DNA of 64,000 nt from Vermamoeba vermiformis (GCA_045837725.1 JBEWZL010000260.1:124001-188000), one strand, 5' to 3'. Numbered from the stretch's first letter, positions 1-16,023 are shown. Notes: generated from the sequence alone by a model not told the origin. Numbers and translations are program-made.

Positions 1-1706
1 ATCATAGGGGCATAGGCGGCCCTAAGAACTCAATTAGAACTCTGTCATGTGTTCACTAACATAGCATCATCATCGAATGACACGTGTCAACAAAGGTATT
101 AGACCCCACTACAGCGGCCCAACAAAGCACCAGTGACACGTGTCAAAAATTCATGTCAGGCGCACGTACCAAGAGAAGAAATACAAGGCAACAATCTTGA
201 AGATCGGACGGTTCATGCTCTTGAAACCAATAATGATCTTCTTGAACACACCACCAATGCTTTGACGAGGAACTGTTACACGATAGATTAGACTAAATAG
301 CTAACCTCACGCTATAATAATTGCACGTACCGCCAGCAGGTCTTCTGTATTGTTTCTCGTTCGCTGAGAACATTGTTGGGATCAAACTGAAGATGACGAA
401 CTCGACACCCAAAACTTCATAACGCCATTAGTACGTCTCACTACTGATAGCTAGTTATACTTACTGAACAAGAAGAAGTACGGATCTTTCACGGTGATGA
501 ACAACGCACCAATAATATTGGCAATAATGTTGGCCAGACCTAAACGTTCGATTAAGGGCTAGTTCAAATAACACTACTAAATAGGGCCAAAATATCGATA
601 TCCAAGACGTACCCATGACAGTCGAGACCATGGCGTTACCGAGCTGCAACTTCTCTTCGGGCACAACGTCATTGACGAGCGTACGAGCAGGACCTTGCAT
701 CACGTTGACCATCAAGTTCATCAGAGCCAAGCCAAGCATCTGTCGTTGAATAATATGAGCTAACACGTAACTAAGATTGCTGCTATTCAATCAATAATTT
801 CGAAAATCAACCGCTTCAATTTCAAGAGCATTGCAATTTGGAGGTTGGATCCATTGCCGACCCCGCTATTTAATTGGTATGCAATTTTGATACGATCGTT
901 TGCGCGGTAGTAAGTAATAGCAATAAGGTCAAGCGAACTTACAGCAAGGAGGATGGCCCAAGTGTGATCGTGCGGATCTTCTCCGTTAACATTATCGCCC
1001 AAAATAGCGCCAAATTTGACGCACAGACCAATTAAAGCCATACCAACAGCTATTCAATAAGAAAGCACGATTAATATCGCTAAAATCAATATCATTGCGA
1101 ATTTTAATTACCGCAGAAGATTGTGCCGAACAAAATGAACGGGCGTCTGCGACCTAATCGACCAGTGTAGCTAAAAATAGAAAATCATATTAGCTCCATC
1201 GTAATAACGAAAATAGAAAGAGAAATCAAAACCAATTTTAAAAATAAAAACGGAATTTAATTCGAGTGTCTGAATGCATTCATAGCATAATAACAGTAAT
1301 CAAATGATTCCAAAATATTGGTATATTTTTATCAATAATTACTGTTTGTTAAACACGATCGAAAGAAGATCGGTGAATTTTACCTATCACTAATGACTCC
1401 TACAATTGGCTGAACGATAAAACCTGTACTTCTATAATTAGTGCACTTCTACTTTTCGACTTTCAGACGCCTCTACGAACCGCTGATAGGGCCAGCAGTT
1501 GCCATGACAATGTTCGTCGTGGATTTGGAGAGTTTCAATGTTTTTGTGAACAATGGACCGCCTAATGCGAATTGAATACTATCTAATACAAAAAGTCAGC
1601 AACAGAATATTACGGATCGCTCGATCGGGATCTTACAAACAAACTGCACTCCGGCAAGAGCGAAAGTGACGCAAAACAGCCACAGACTATACAAAAACCC
1701 GTTCAT
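1..1706 (-). CDS. SLC45/GPH-type sugar-proton symporter, 3' end cut by window
   Basis: Multi-exon membrane transporter related to sucrose/proton symporters (SLC45, GPH family), expected to carry sugars with protons across a membrane. Exons read in order: an N-terminal helix (MNGFLYSLWLFCVTFALAG), then GPLFTKTLKLSKS, AGPISGFIVQPIVGVISD, the family loop signature YTGRLGRRRPFILFG, a helix containing MALIGLCVKFGAILGDNVNG, the family helix LMVNVMQGPARTLVNDVVP, and LGNAMVSTVMG. A later exon near 185-285 reads FKKIIIGFKSMNRPIFKIV and ends in FFSW. The D/G/R-rich loop and the QGPAR helix are diagnostic of the family. The last exon in view (about 1-21) continues past the window, so the C-terminal helices are missing. 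The start is the ATG at 1704-1706. The intron at about 24-170 carries two copies of a 12-bp CACGTG palindrome. Substrate cannot be inferred. Confidence 0.8.
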
Positions 1707-2005
1707 TGTTCTTCTCTCGATTCTATTTCGCTAACTAATGAAATGTCTGCAGAAGAGAGATTGTGCCAGTTTTGGTGATATCGCCAAAGAAAAGGAGAGA
1801 CTTGGAAGGAAAACGCTCCTTTACGCGACCTAGTGTATCGATTCGCCAGCAGGACATTGTATAAACGCTATTTACAATTTATTCAAGTATTCTACATTTA
1901 AACGCTTGAAAAGCCGGGTAACGACTTAAAAATAACTTACTTAGTTCTTTTAGAACTACAAATAAATAAACTTCTTGTTTTTTGTTGTCACTATAGTATT
2001 ATTGA

Positions 2006-2864
2006 TCAAGCAAAAGCTGCTGATCGGGCATCGTTCGTGACTGTAATTGAACGCTTCTCGAATTCCTGCAGTTGCACAATGAAGCCTCTATTAGGACTGA
2101 TGATCGGCCGCTTGCTCTTCACTGAATCAAGCGCTTCTTGCATTGTCATATTATGCTTGTGCATAAGATAGGCGGTGACGATGGCCGGCGATCGAGAAAT
2201 TCCAGCAAGACTGTTACACGAGACACGTTAGCTCTGTACACAACGACTGTTCGTGCAATATCATGTATATATGGTATTCTAACAATGTTGAAGTTTAATG
2301 TCTGGGTCTGCTTACCAGTGGACGAGAACTCCACCAGATTGAATCCCTTGATCGATGAAGTCAAAACAATTCTTGAAGTACTTGGCGATATCTTCCTCGT
2401 GCCAATCGTCTATATCCACGATTTTATAGACAAATTCCTGCAAATTAACTAATTATTACTTTGCGTTACGATTGACCAGTCGGTTCGAGCAGCGCCTAAA
2501 AACGTAACTAAAATGCAGTAACGATTCTGCATGCCTCGCGATGTTATACTAACGAATTTTCAATATTTGAGTACGACAATTGCACGAGCGTTGCAAATCC
2601 ATGCAGCAATCTCTGATATGATTTTTTTTGATTTTTCGTTGAAACTTATTGGCGTTGCTTGGCAACGATTATATTGGCAAAAGGTCTTATATTGTAATAA
2701 TTGATGCTTACTGCTGGATATTCAGGCTCGATCTCGCCTGCAACGGTCAGGATGTGCGTCACGTTATGAGATGCAAGAAAATCTCGATTCCTTGAGGCAC
2801 TGTAGTTGCCCAAATAAAGTTTTGGGATGACCTCGCTAGGTACTGCAACAGCTTCGAATATCAT
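2006..2864 (-). CDS. Dual-specificity protein phosphatase A
   Basis: Small atypical dual-specificity phosphatase of about 150 residues in three exons. Exon 1 (2864 to about 2711) has the typical DSP opening SEVIPKLYLGNYSASRNRDF and THILTVAGEIEPEYPA. Exon 2 (about 2450-2336) reads EFVYKIVDIDDWHEEDIAKY, carrying the general-acid Asp region. Exon 3 gives the P-loop HCLAGISRSPAIV, a perfect HCx5R active site, and the following helix. It ends in TGA at 2006-2008. Such enzymes dephosphorylate phospho-Ser/Thr/Tyr, often on MAP kinases, but the substrate here is unknown. A second DSP lies head-to-head at 4116-4931, so the two may be old duplicates; they share the fold but little sequence outside the active site. 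Confidence 0.88.
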
Positions 2865-4115
2865 TTTGTTTCGTTGTTTCTGGACGGTATTTACAAGGCT
2901 AGAAAAGAATGTCAGATTAGCTAAAATTTCAAAAAGGAATTTGATTATTGATACATAACAACTAATAATTTGCTACATAAAATAATGCACGATCATATAT
3001 CTCATGCTGAATGAATTTCAAGCTTGGTTGGAGTTCCGATGAGTTTCGGCAATTCCTCCTTTAACATTAATTTGGCTTATTGAGCGTAATTACACAATCT
3101 AAAATGAATTTTACTATTGTTTAACGTGAGGTTACCTATTTACAAAGTAAAGAAAGCGAATCTAGCTTGTCTTGAGTGAAAAATAGGTGCTACGCTGTTT
3201 CTCGAGCTGAAGCGAGAATATTTGCTTGCTGAAGGCAAAAGAATAATGGATAGTGACGAGCTGTGGTATGGTGTCTTCATAACAATAATTAAACTCGCAT
3301 AATCCTAACCAAATCTTATCTCCAAAAAACAAGATTACCTGATCTAAAAATAGGATGAATTTCATAAAGTTGATAAACCAGTACATGCGGCAAGGAATCT
3401 TGAATTCTCGATTTATGCAAAGGAATAGCTAGTGAAAAGCAGTGTGCCAACCTCCCCAAAGAAAATGTCGGATCAAGTCGCTTCACGAACAAACCCAAGA
3501 CGTTCTTTAAGCATTTCGTTCTGAACAAAGACTTTGAGACTACAAGCTGAATTATGCTACTATCAAGGTAGGCCTTGTTGAAAAGATACATTAAATAGTT
3601 CTGCAATCGTAAAGTACTTTCAGTCAAAAAAGGCGAGAGCTACGTGCTACAATGTGTCGCTTTGCAAACAAATGAATCGCCATGATATTCCAACTAAGTT
3701 AACTCAAAGTTGTCGCGATGAGAACCAGCGTTTGCGGGGATAGTTGACAGAAACTACGAAAGCTTTTTGCAACGGTCGTACGACGATTGATCACAACGAC
3801 AAATTTTAACGGCGCAATGCGTGAGGTATACACGGTGCCGTATTCCAAATAGAAATGAAAAGACTTTTATTAAAAAGTCAAAGAAAATTGGTTGAAAACT
3901 GAATTCGAACCCAAAAATGGAGTGTAATTTCAAAAAACGGCGACCACACCACAAAAGTAAAAAAGCGGTCAGTTCTCTTCAATGTAGAACTCGCGTAGAA
4001 CCTAAAACTCGTATTTCTAACGCGACGTCGGCTATTAATAAAAAAGCGTTTCTTTGCGATTATTTCAATCTAAACAAGGAGCAAGAGACAACAATTACCT
4101 GCCAAGGATAGGAAT
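2865..4115. other. Intergenic region between two divergent phosphatase genes
   Basis: AT-rich 1.25 kb holding the promoters of both flanking DSP genes. An open frame lies on the minus strand at about 3316-3600, reading MYLFNKAYLDSSIIQLVVSK from its first ATG, with a further open stretch near 3162-3340. I recognise no domain in either and see no convincing splice pattern, so I do not call a gene. No tRNA or repeat is evident. Confidence 0.5.
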
Positions 4116-4931
4116 ATGTCATCTGCTATGCAGCGCAATATGAATAGCACGCCTAGAACACTATGCTGCGTCGTTCCTCATCTATTCGTTGGGGATGTAA
4201 ACGACTCCAAGAACAAACAACTCCTGAAAGCAAACAGTATTAGTTATATATTACCTGTCGGCAACAGATTACCAAGATATTACCCTAATGTAAGCCTTAA
4301 TCTCTTGATATTTTGCTCTCTTTAACTAACGTCAATCTTTCGCCAGGATTTCCACTACTTTCCTTCTCAGATCGACGTACTAGACAGCACGTATGAGGAT
4401 CTTCTGACCTATTTTGACGAATGTAAGTTTCGTTTTACTATTTCAGCATCGTTCTTTAATGTTACCGGAATGTGTAACGAGGTCGATTTGATCAATAAGA
4501 AATTCGGTAGAAATTTCGCTTACCTGCTACGCACTGTTCAGTTCTAATCGTTCTTTGAATAGGCTATGAGTTCATCGATAATGCGAGGAATGCAGGTCAC
4601 AACGTTTTCGTGCATTGCGTAGGAGGATTTTCAAGATCAGTAACGATAACGATGGCGTAAGTTACAATTAATAAAAATCTACGCACGTGAGCGTATACTA
4701 ATGTCTCCTAATAACAGATACTTAATGAAGAAATACAATTTGAAAATGGAAACTGCTTTTGAACTCGTTAAAAGCAAGCGAGAATCAATATATCCAAACG
4801 AAGGTTTCTTGGACCAACTTAAAATATACGAACAATTACAATGCAAAGTCGATATGAAAAGTGATTTGTATAAAGGATTTAAGAACTACATTTCTGTAAA
4901 TAAGTCGGAACAAACGATAATATACTTGTAA
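4116..4931 (+). CDS. Dual-specificity protein phosphatase B
   Basis: Four-exon dual-specificity phosphatase. Exon 1 (4116 to about 4290) reads CCVVPHLFVGDVNDSKNKQL and ISYILPVGNRLPRYYPN. Exon 2 gives DFHYFPSQIDVLDSTYEDL. Exon 3 gives the active site HCVGGFSRS (HCx5R) followed by VTITMA. Exon 4 gives YLMKKYNLKMETAFELVKSK and a short tail ending in IIYL. The P-loop Cys and Arg are intact, so it should be catalytically active. The intron at about 4660-4718 contains a CACGTG box. It is divergent from the DSP gene at 2006-2864. Substrate unknown. Confidence 0.87.
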
Positions 4932-5168
4932 ATATAAACATAAACGAATAAAACATGTATATAGCTAACCCTAAACTGCGTATTACTTATCGAGGTTATT
5001 AATGTATATTATGTACTATTACGTACCTAGTTTAGTGGAAGATCCATTCGCGCATCGGTCCAAATAAGGAAATCGTACGGATGTGACGTGATGCGGAAGT
5101 AGCACTAATCAAAAGTTGTTTAATTGTCGAATGTACATTGAAGTGGATAGACTCGATCGATCTTCTCC

Positions 5169-7037
5169 TTATTGCATCGGACAGCCTCCGTCTTTGCCCG
5201 GCGCAGCGGCGTCACTTCCAAACAGCTTCGGGATCTCTCCTCCTTCTGTAAAGTCAAAATATTAAGCTCGATCTTCAACCCTTTATAGTTACGTTTATCG
5301 TACCTGGACTCATTTGTTGCATGAGCTCTTCGGGTGGCTGACCGCATTCTTGCATCTGACCAAAAATTTAGTTCGCAAATTCTTCCGCAAGGCCTGGCGC
5401 CATCAAAACACTTACAGCTTGCATCAGATTGACCACTTCGTCGAAGTAATTGGCATTGGTGTTGTACGAGTGCACAATCTTATTCACATACTCGTATTGT
5501 TGGACGTATCTCTGGTAATCTTCAGCGCTCAACTTGGATTTGTTGTCCGCGAGCCATTGAGGGTACTACCGAGCAAGCGATTAGTAAGGACTTTAAGAAT
5601 TAGCAAATAATCAATAATGCAATGACGATACATCGGCACCTCTTCCCGTGAACTTCGCATTCGAAACAACGGGGGTGCCGCCACAGAAAAAATTCGCGAG
5701 AGAAACGGATGAAAACAGGGCGTTTTTAACACACTGCAAACATCGTGATAGATCGTCATTAATCTCGTAGCATTGCTCTTTTTTTCCGATCATTTGAGCG
5801 GCACAGATATTTAAAGTCAAATTTAAACCCGTTTGAGTTTTCTACGAGATCCACTTGAACGCATGAACGACACGCGTCCGTTGGCACATAAATCCTTTCG
5901 TACGTGTGACACGATAATTAACATCAATTTGCGATGATTTGATTTACTAGCGTGTCCTGCAAACAATTAAATTTGCAATAGTTAAATTTTCGAACACGCG
6001 ACTAATGTCGTACGGATGCCACTAATTTTGAAGTATTTTTAAGGCTATATTACGCGTATTATACTTACTTTAGCTTGCATTTCTTTCATAGGCTCGTACA
6101 AAATGTCCTTGGAGATCAGCTGCTTCATTACATTCTCGACCATACCTAAGGAGCGTAACAATTTATCAGTACGTAAATTTCGTCTCACTCCGTAGTAAAT
6201 TTAACGTAATACTCTCGCGCCGATCGATTTGGAAATTAATTAATTTCTTTTTTTGTGTTTGTCGTCATACCAGTTAATTGGTCGTCATTTTCCATGCCCT
6301 TCAACAGATCTTCAAGCATTTGGTCTTGACCTTTTGGGTCCGCCGGCTGGCTTGCACTCTCCTACGATACGCGAATCAATATGCATTCAATGTTGAAAAA
6401 AATTGTCGTAAGTAGATTGGCCGATCCGAAAAGGTGCAATCTTTTTTGCTTGGGATTTAAATAATTACCTCCATTTTTTTAACGTTCTCAGTAAGCATTT
6501 TCAAAGTTTCTTGGAGCTTCTTCTGAATCTCTTCTTCCTCGGTTAATTTCGGATCGCCAGATGACGAAGCATTATTATTGTTATTATTTGAAGGGGTATT
6601 TGTCTGTGGAGTATTTGCACCCATTTTTTTATCTTCTTCTTGCATCTTTTTCGCCATTTCATCGAGAGCCTTCATGAAATCCGGACCTTGCAATTCCTCA
6701 AGGACTTTATTCATATCACGCTGAAATTCTTCTACTAATTTTTCTGTGTCTTCTAACGGTGCACCATATTCTTTATTGGCATCTCCGGGCTGATTTGAAT
6801 TTGTAGTATTATTATTTGAATTATTATTTACATTTGAATTGGATGTGGCTGTAGGAGTTTGTTGAGTAGTGCTTGCATTGGCATTATTAGCGCGTGGAGG
6901 AGGGAAATGAGATTTTTGGTCAATATCTTCAAAGTCATCCAGAGCACCTGATGCGATCAAAATAAATTAGCGATCGTGTCATTAAACTTAATAGTATCGT
7001 ACTTACTATCTAATAAATCATCTAAATTATCACCCAT
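5169..7037 (-). CDS. PEX19: Peroxisomal membrane protein import receptor PEX19
   Basis: PEX19 is the cytosolic chaperone and receptor that delivers peroxisomal membrane proteins to PEX3. Exon 1 is only MGDNLDDLLD, followed by ALDDFEDIDQ, the PEX3-binding type N-terminus. Then come an N/T-rich linker, a long helical segment (LVEEFQRDMNKVLEELQGPD), and the conserved MVENVMKQLISKDILYEPMK joined to YPQWLADNKSKLSAEDYQRY, the core family signature. The C-terminus reads CGQPPEELMQQM, then EIPKLFGSDAAAPGKDGG, ending in CPMQ, a CaaX farnesylation box as in other PEX19 proteins. The stop is TAA at 5169-5171. Oddities: one intron of about 500 bp (roughly 5566-6070) is far longer than the others and holds an open frame. 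Asn-rich insertions lengthen the disordered part. Confidence 0.95.
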
Positions 7038-7221
7038 TATTAAACGAGTCTTATGCTGTTGGTTTTGAGTCGAAATGAAAAATAAATTGTCAACTCCGCC
7101 AAATTTCCTCAAGCAGCGCAAAACTCCAGGGGCTTTAAAGATATATAGCTGAACAAGTACAATTACGCCTATATTAGGTATCATATTTGCTTTAGAGTAT
7201 TTACATTTATGAGTATCAGTA

Positions 7222-8000
7222 TTATCGTACAAGAGTGCTTTGTATTTGGTCTTCTGCTATTTCTTTAAGCGCATCTCGGACTAAATGCAGTCGATTTTCT
7301 ATAGAGCATAATTAATATAAGAGATAAAATGCGATGAAATGCTCGTAGATAACGCACCAACAACTTTGATTTTCTGTTTTAACTGTTGCGCGAGTAAGTC
7401 GTTCTTTTGTTGCTCTTCATATAGCTTGTCATATTGTATCTGTTCAGTGTCTTCAATACCCGGCATAGACTCTACAATACAAGTGAGTTAGCACGAGTAA
7501 GATCTCAGATGCTTGCTGGATCTCATACCAATATATTGTTCTATTGCTTTACTTGTACTAACTATATTTGCTGCTAATTCTTTAAGTTGATCATCTGTTA
7601 GCTCGGGCGGTTTGATGTCTGAAGGGGAAGATCCAGGAGCGCCATCTCCTAAACCGTACGTCAAGTCAGATAAATTCGAAAAATGCGAAAATAAATGTCA
7701 TTCACCGGCTGCATATCAATTATGATATTGAAAGTAATTAATCAATTTTTCTCTTTGGCTAAAAAGACAAAATAGTTTTTGTCTTGCCTCTAGAGCACCA
7801 AGTGTCAAGTTAACGTTATTTCATATTGGTTACCATTACATTTATTTAATTTTATTCCTCCTACCTTTAGACTTCTTCTCAGGTTTGTTGATCAGTCCCA
7901 GGCTGGCTGCGGGCGCATCTCGCTGTATGGCACCAATACTCGTGTAAAATAATCTGCCCAAGTCATCTATACAAGATTGAAGTTCAGTCAGCCTGTCCAT
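7222..8000 (-). CDS. MED21: Mediator complex subunit 21
   Basis: Nuclear Mediator middle-module subunit linking activators to RNA polymerase II. Four exons. The first reads MDRLTELQSCIDDLGRLFYT and SIGAIQRDAPAASLGL, the standard MED21 N-terminal helix (M-x-DRLTQLQ-type). The second, PPELTDDQLKELAANIVSTS, is followed by IEQYIESMPGIEDTEQIQ, which matches the family's interval 'sLPgi...eeeQ'. The third and fourth give the coiled coil LLAQQLKQKIKVVENRLHLV and end in IQSTLVR. The length, about 150 residues, is normal. It is divergent from the PKA gene, with about 700 bp between start codons. Confidence 0.88.
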
Positions 8001-8706
8001 GTTGTTGTGATCGAGTCAGCAAATTGTTTGAAAGGAGAATCAATCCACAAACGGCCTGAAATCACCCCGCGGCAAGTCATCCAAAATTTCTGACTTTAAG
8101 CGACCTAAGGCCCAGACAAAGCCACAATCCACCTCAACAGTTTTCCTACAGGGCTTTTCTTTTGAGATCTGAAGTTAATCGAGTTTTGAAACTCCTGGAA
8201 TAAGCGTGATCGAGTTCCGCTTAAGGTTATAAACATTTGGGAGTTAAAATAAGGGTTGCAATCTCAAAACTGCGTTCTTCGACGGTGGAGTAATACACCT
8301 CCAAAATTGTTCCGCCTTTTTGTCGTGCTTCGAACCGGTTTCAATTTGCTTTCAAAAGGCAATATATAAAGCCACAATACAGCTTAAATAGTTTTTCGCT
8401 CGAAAGTAGCGAATTCAGCAACAAGACGCGTCGATCGTGATACTGCCAAAGTCAGAAACGACCGACCAGAGGTAAATTAATCATTTGTGTAATATATAGC
8501 ACGTTATTATAACTACAATACATAATTTATGGTTTGCTAATTTGGCTGAATTTTGTGTGCACAATAACAAAAGTTTTATTCCGTTTCAAATATTGATCTT
8601 GCTCACCATGGGTTTCTAGGAGGAAAATAGAACGTGAAGATAATATATCAACTCAACTATACACATATAAGAGGATTATTATATTTTTGGAACAGTTTCC
8701 TAAGAG
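8001..8706. promoter_or_regulatory. Bidirectional promoter of MED21 and PKA-C, with TATA box and likely 5' UTR intron
   Basis: This 0.7 kb lies between the divergent start codons. A TATA-like element, TATATAAA, sits at 8363-8370 in the plus direction, about 340 bp before the PKA ATG. A plausible untranslated intron runs from GTAAAT at about 8472 to TTTCTAG at about 8619. It would remove an upstream ATG (in CACCATGGG) from the leader. Positions are inferred by motif only. Confidence 0.45.
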
Positions 8707-12564
<3,858 letters not shown>

Positions 12565-12771
12565 GCGTGGAGTCCCATTTTCGGGACACCCGTGCTGGAT
12601 TCAGCCAAAACGACGTTTGTTTAATTTGTGAATTTTTTTGTACAATTACAACTCGCAAGCACGAGACTATAACCACAATATAATTGTTGTAGAATATAAA
12701 GGAACATTAATTGCACGCAAACGTGTTTTAAATCCAGGCTGAAGTCCCAGAAAACCAAAAAATTAATAGAA

Positions 12772-14526
12772 ATGGAAAAAAATTCAAAAGAAGATAAGAA
12801 AGACAAGAAAAAAGACAAAGCTGATAAGGTAATTATAACAGAAGCGTCGGATTAATTGGAATTTATTTGAAAATATTATTTTTACTTGAGCTAATTTCTT
12901 TGATATTACTAGACACTCGTGGTACACTCAGACGCACATATTCAAAAGGCCTTAGTCGACAAAATACCGTTCAAGTTGAGTCCGTCGATAAAATCAGTTC
13001 GATGGCCTGTTCTGTACGACCAGCATCCAAACCCAGCTTTGCTTTTTAAAGCCTTAAAAGACAATTCTACAGTCACATCACTATCATTGAATAGAAATCT
13101 AATGTCTTGGAACAAAGCAGCAATGGATGCGTTCGAAAAGAGTTTGATCGCCAATACAAGCATTCACACGCTTGAATTCAGTTATTTTTCATTCGATCAA
13201 ACAAATGCAAAGTTTGTTAGGACATTAGCGAATATATTAACAAGCAATCATCGGATCCAGCACATAAGATTTTACAGCATTGACGATAGAATGAATTATA
13301 ACGTATTTGACCCGTTCTGTCAAAATATTCATTTATTTGGCTTAAAATCACTCGAAATCAAAGATTTATGTCACATGCACGTCATTGCCTTGTGTGGATC
13401 CGTTGCAAAAAGTCCAACAATTACCTCGTTAGCAGTTGATTTCACGCACCAATCACCGCAAGTATTCAGTAGTATGGTCGATGCAATAATAGAGAACCCA
13501 AATATTACAGATCTGACAGTCGGCAGTTCACAAGGCGAGATCGCGGGAGATCGATGGATCAAATTCAAATCAGCCTTAGAACGAGATACTTTAAGGCGAT
13601 TAATAATCCAAAACTTGAATTTAAAGGACAATGCAGCAGTGCAAGAAAATTTTGATAACGTTATTTCCGTGCTTCAAAGATCCAAAAATCTCGAAGAATT
13701 TGGAATCGTTTTTGGCGGGAATATCAAATGGAAGTTTATGGGCGATATATTATCTAATAATAAGAACATTAAGAAGCTGGTATTAGATAATTCTTACTTC
13801 CTTCCAGAAGACTTTGCGGATCTAAAACTGGATCAAAACGATACTTTGACAGAACTTTCGTTTAATAATTGTTACCTAGCTGGCAATTATCTATCGGAAA
13901 TATTATGCCATAATACAACGATAAAGAAGCTGAAATTTGGAACACGACATTTAACGCAGAACGAGATCAGTGGATTATTACGAGCATTGAAAAAGAATTG
14001 GACATTAACGGATTTGCAAGTCTTAGCGGACTTTTCAGAGACACCACTTGCTGATTTATTTGCAGAAGTATTATCGGTTAATAGAGGCCTGAGAAAATTA
14101 ACTTTCCACATCCAAAACTGCGAGTACGAACACGCTTGCCGAGTCATAGACGCATTGAAAATTAATACGACATTAAGAGAACTAAACTTTAAAAAAGATG
14201 GACTGATGTATATCGGAAGTCAAAATAAGCCACCAGGAGCACCAACCTTTGATCTGTTGTTAGCGGATCTGCTTTACGTCAACGAAAGTCTTACGTACAT
14301 TCAAGGCTCAGAACCATTCCCAGAAATTGAAGCAGCATTAACGCGAAACAAAGAAAATCAACGGCAATTAATAACAAACGGAAAGTTGTTCGTCAAGATG
14401 TTGGCCATGAGGCCTCGGACTTACGGTGGAATTCTTCCGCCTGAAGTATGGTGCTCGATATTGCGTCACGTGACTCTCCCTGGTGTAGACTGGGATGCGG
14501 AACACTTTTACCGCCAGAACTTGTAA
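12772..14526 (+). CDS. Leucine-rich-repeat (RNI-like) protein with C-terminal F-box-like motif
   Basis: Two exons. Exon 1 (12772-12828) encodes a charged leader, MEKNSKEDKKDKKKDKADK. After an intron of about 84 bp, a single long exon starts at 12913 in phase. The protein, about 557 residues, consists of degenerate leucine-rich repeats of the ribonuclease-inhibitor type, for example NSTVTSLSLNRNLMSW, NTSIHTLEFSYFSF, SKNLEEFGIVFGGN, NKNIKKLVLDNSYF and NTTLRELNF. The last 35 residues include ILPPEVWCSILRHVTLPG, which resembles the start of an F-box but sits at the wrong end for an F-box/LRR protein. If functional it could recruit SKP1. No partner can be inferred. A second LRR protein with an ordinary N-terminal F-box lies at 37353-39070. 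Confidence 0.8.
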
Positions 14527-14774
14527 CGTTGTAAGAAAAGTCGAATTCGATTTCTGTACTGCAAATGTTCTCAAAAAAAGCGCCGGCGCTTTTCCTCAAA
14601 GTTGAAAAAAAAAGTTTTGTTATACCCTAATTACACAACCACCCCTGCAACACAAGAGCGCAAGGCTTACAGCTTACCAAAGTAATTGATCTGTATTACG
14701 GATCTACTCGTACTAATTCAATATTCTTTAGCCAACCCTATCGGCAACTCAAATCTCAAAGCGAATCGATACCC

Positions 14775-16023
14775 ATGGCGCAAGTTTGGAAACAAATGGC
14801 TAAGGTTGCTTTTTGGAAAGAAGTAAAAGGTCAAACTGTTCTCGACACTAATGGTGAATCGTAAGTTGCAGATTTAGTGCTCGTATTTTCAATTCTAAAA
14901 TCGTAATTTACGTAGGATCGAAGAAATATTTGCCCGTAACAAAATAGTTCCAAATTTTATGGAATTTAACGATTTTTTTACTTGGGCGATTAAGGTACGT
15001 CTAAAACATATCATCTGCAAATCTAATTTATTTAAAGTCCGAAAAGGAAAGGAGACCTCATTTCAATCCCATACCCGGTGTCGAATTTTTGGACACGATC
15101 ACAGAGGTATGGCTAATCTAAATTTACGCCGTTCGTCTCTAACAATTTTAGAAACTTAACGCGGTAGATAAGACTTCTGCAAATATAAACCAGGCATACG
15201 ACAACGAACAAGCGATACAAGATAAAATAATCAACAAACAGCGTGAAGTCTTAGCTTCGGAGTTTTTGAAACTGGTAATCAGTTAATTTTATTTCAAGTG
15301 GATGAAATTACGATCTAATACTTCATAGGATGAACGCATAATTGAATATATGTTCCCAAGATTTGCAGCATTTAAGGTACAAGACATCTTCATGCAGCTG
15401 CAAGATAAAAAAAGAGAGAAATGGGGCGAGAGAACTTACGACAATACACTGTACTGGGGCAATATTTCAACGCTATTTTAAGGATGACTTCAATCATTTG
15501 GCGTATGTTTTACAACCTTGATCAATATTGTCTTCTCGTCTAACTATTTCTTATTAGCGATCAAAAAGTCAATAAGTACTTGCCATATTGTGTAAAGAGT
15601 GATATCAAACCTGATTTGATGCTGATTTCACGCGCAAAAGATGTTCCGTTCGTAATTTGCGAGTACAGTGAGAGCAACTCTGCAAGCAACTGCAAAGATT
15701 TGATTAAACTCGTCGAAACAATGCAAATGGTGCTAACAAAGCGTATCAAATCCTTTCATGAATGCTCAAAAGCCATCTATGGCATACTCTGTGGCGGTGA
15801 CAAGCTGACACTATTGTGCATGCAGTATAATTACGAAGGATATTATGACTGCTTCTTCATCGCTGCCAACAAAAGAGAATTACAAACACTTCAGTTAGAC
15901 TTTGAAAATTTTGCCACCATTCTTAAGATGAACATAATTCTGAAGCTTAACGGACTTAACCAGTTTCAATTTGCTCCAAAGCCATCCAAATTATCAGATT
16001 GCAAAGATGTTTTGCTAGCATAG
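14775..16023 (+). CDS. PD-(D/E)XK-like protein of the Crinkler-associated type
   Basis: Multi-exon gene. Exons read MAQVWKQMAKVAFWKEVKGQ, IEEIFARNKIVPNFMEFND, RPHFNPIPGVEFLDTITE, a coiled-coil-like exon, DERIIEYMFPRFAAFK, then DDFNHLADQKVNKYLPYC and a long last exon. That exon has KPDLMLISRAKDVPFVICEY, the pattern of a PD-(D/E)XK nuclease fold (Asp, spaced Glu). It is followed by an alpha/beta stretch (AIYGILCGGDKLTLLCMQYN). Proteins of this layout are common next to Crinkler-type genes in mucoromycote fungi and some protists. The usual catalytic Lys after the Glu is not evident (E-Y-S), so activity is uncertain. The segment 15377-15482 can be read as an in-phase intron or as coding. The gene ends 51 bp from the convergent ATPase gene. 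Confidence 0.6.

Noticed and set aside
3160-3660. Minus-strand open frames between the two phosphatase genes
   Set aside because: The longer one begins at a non-ATG codon, shows no domain, and has no convincing splice partner.
3895-3925. tRNA-like B box (GGGTTCGAATTC on the minus strand)
   Set aside because: The flanking bases do not pair into a T stem and no A box or acceptor stem is found.
4966-4980. CTAACCCTAAAC telomere-like sequence
   Set aside because: A single unit, not an array, in the middle of ordinary genes.
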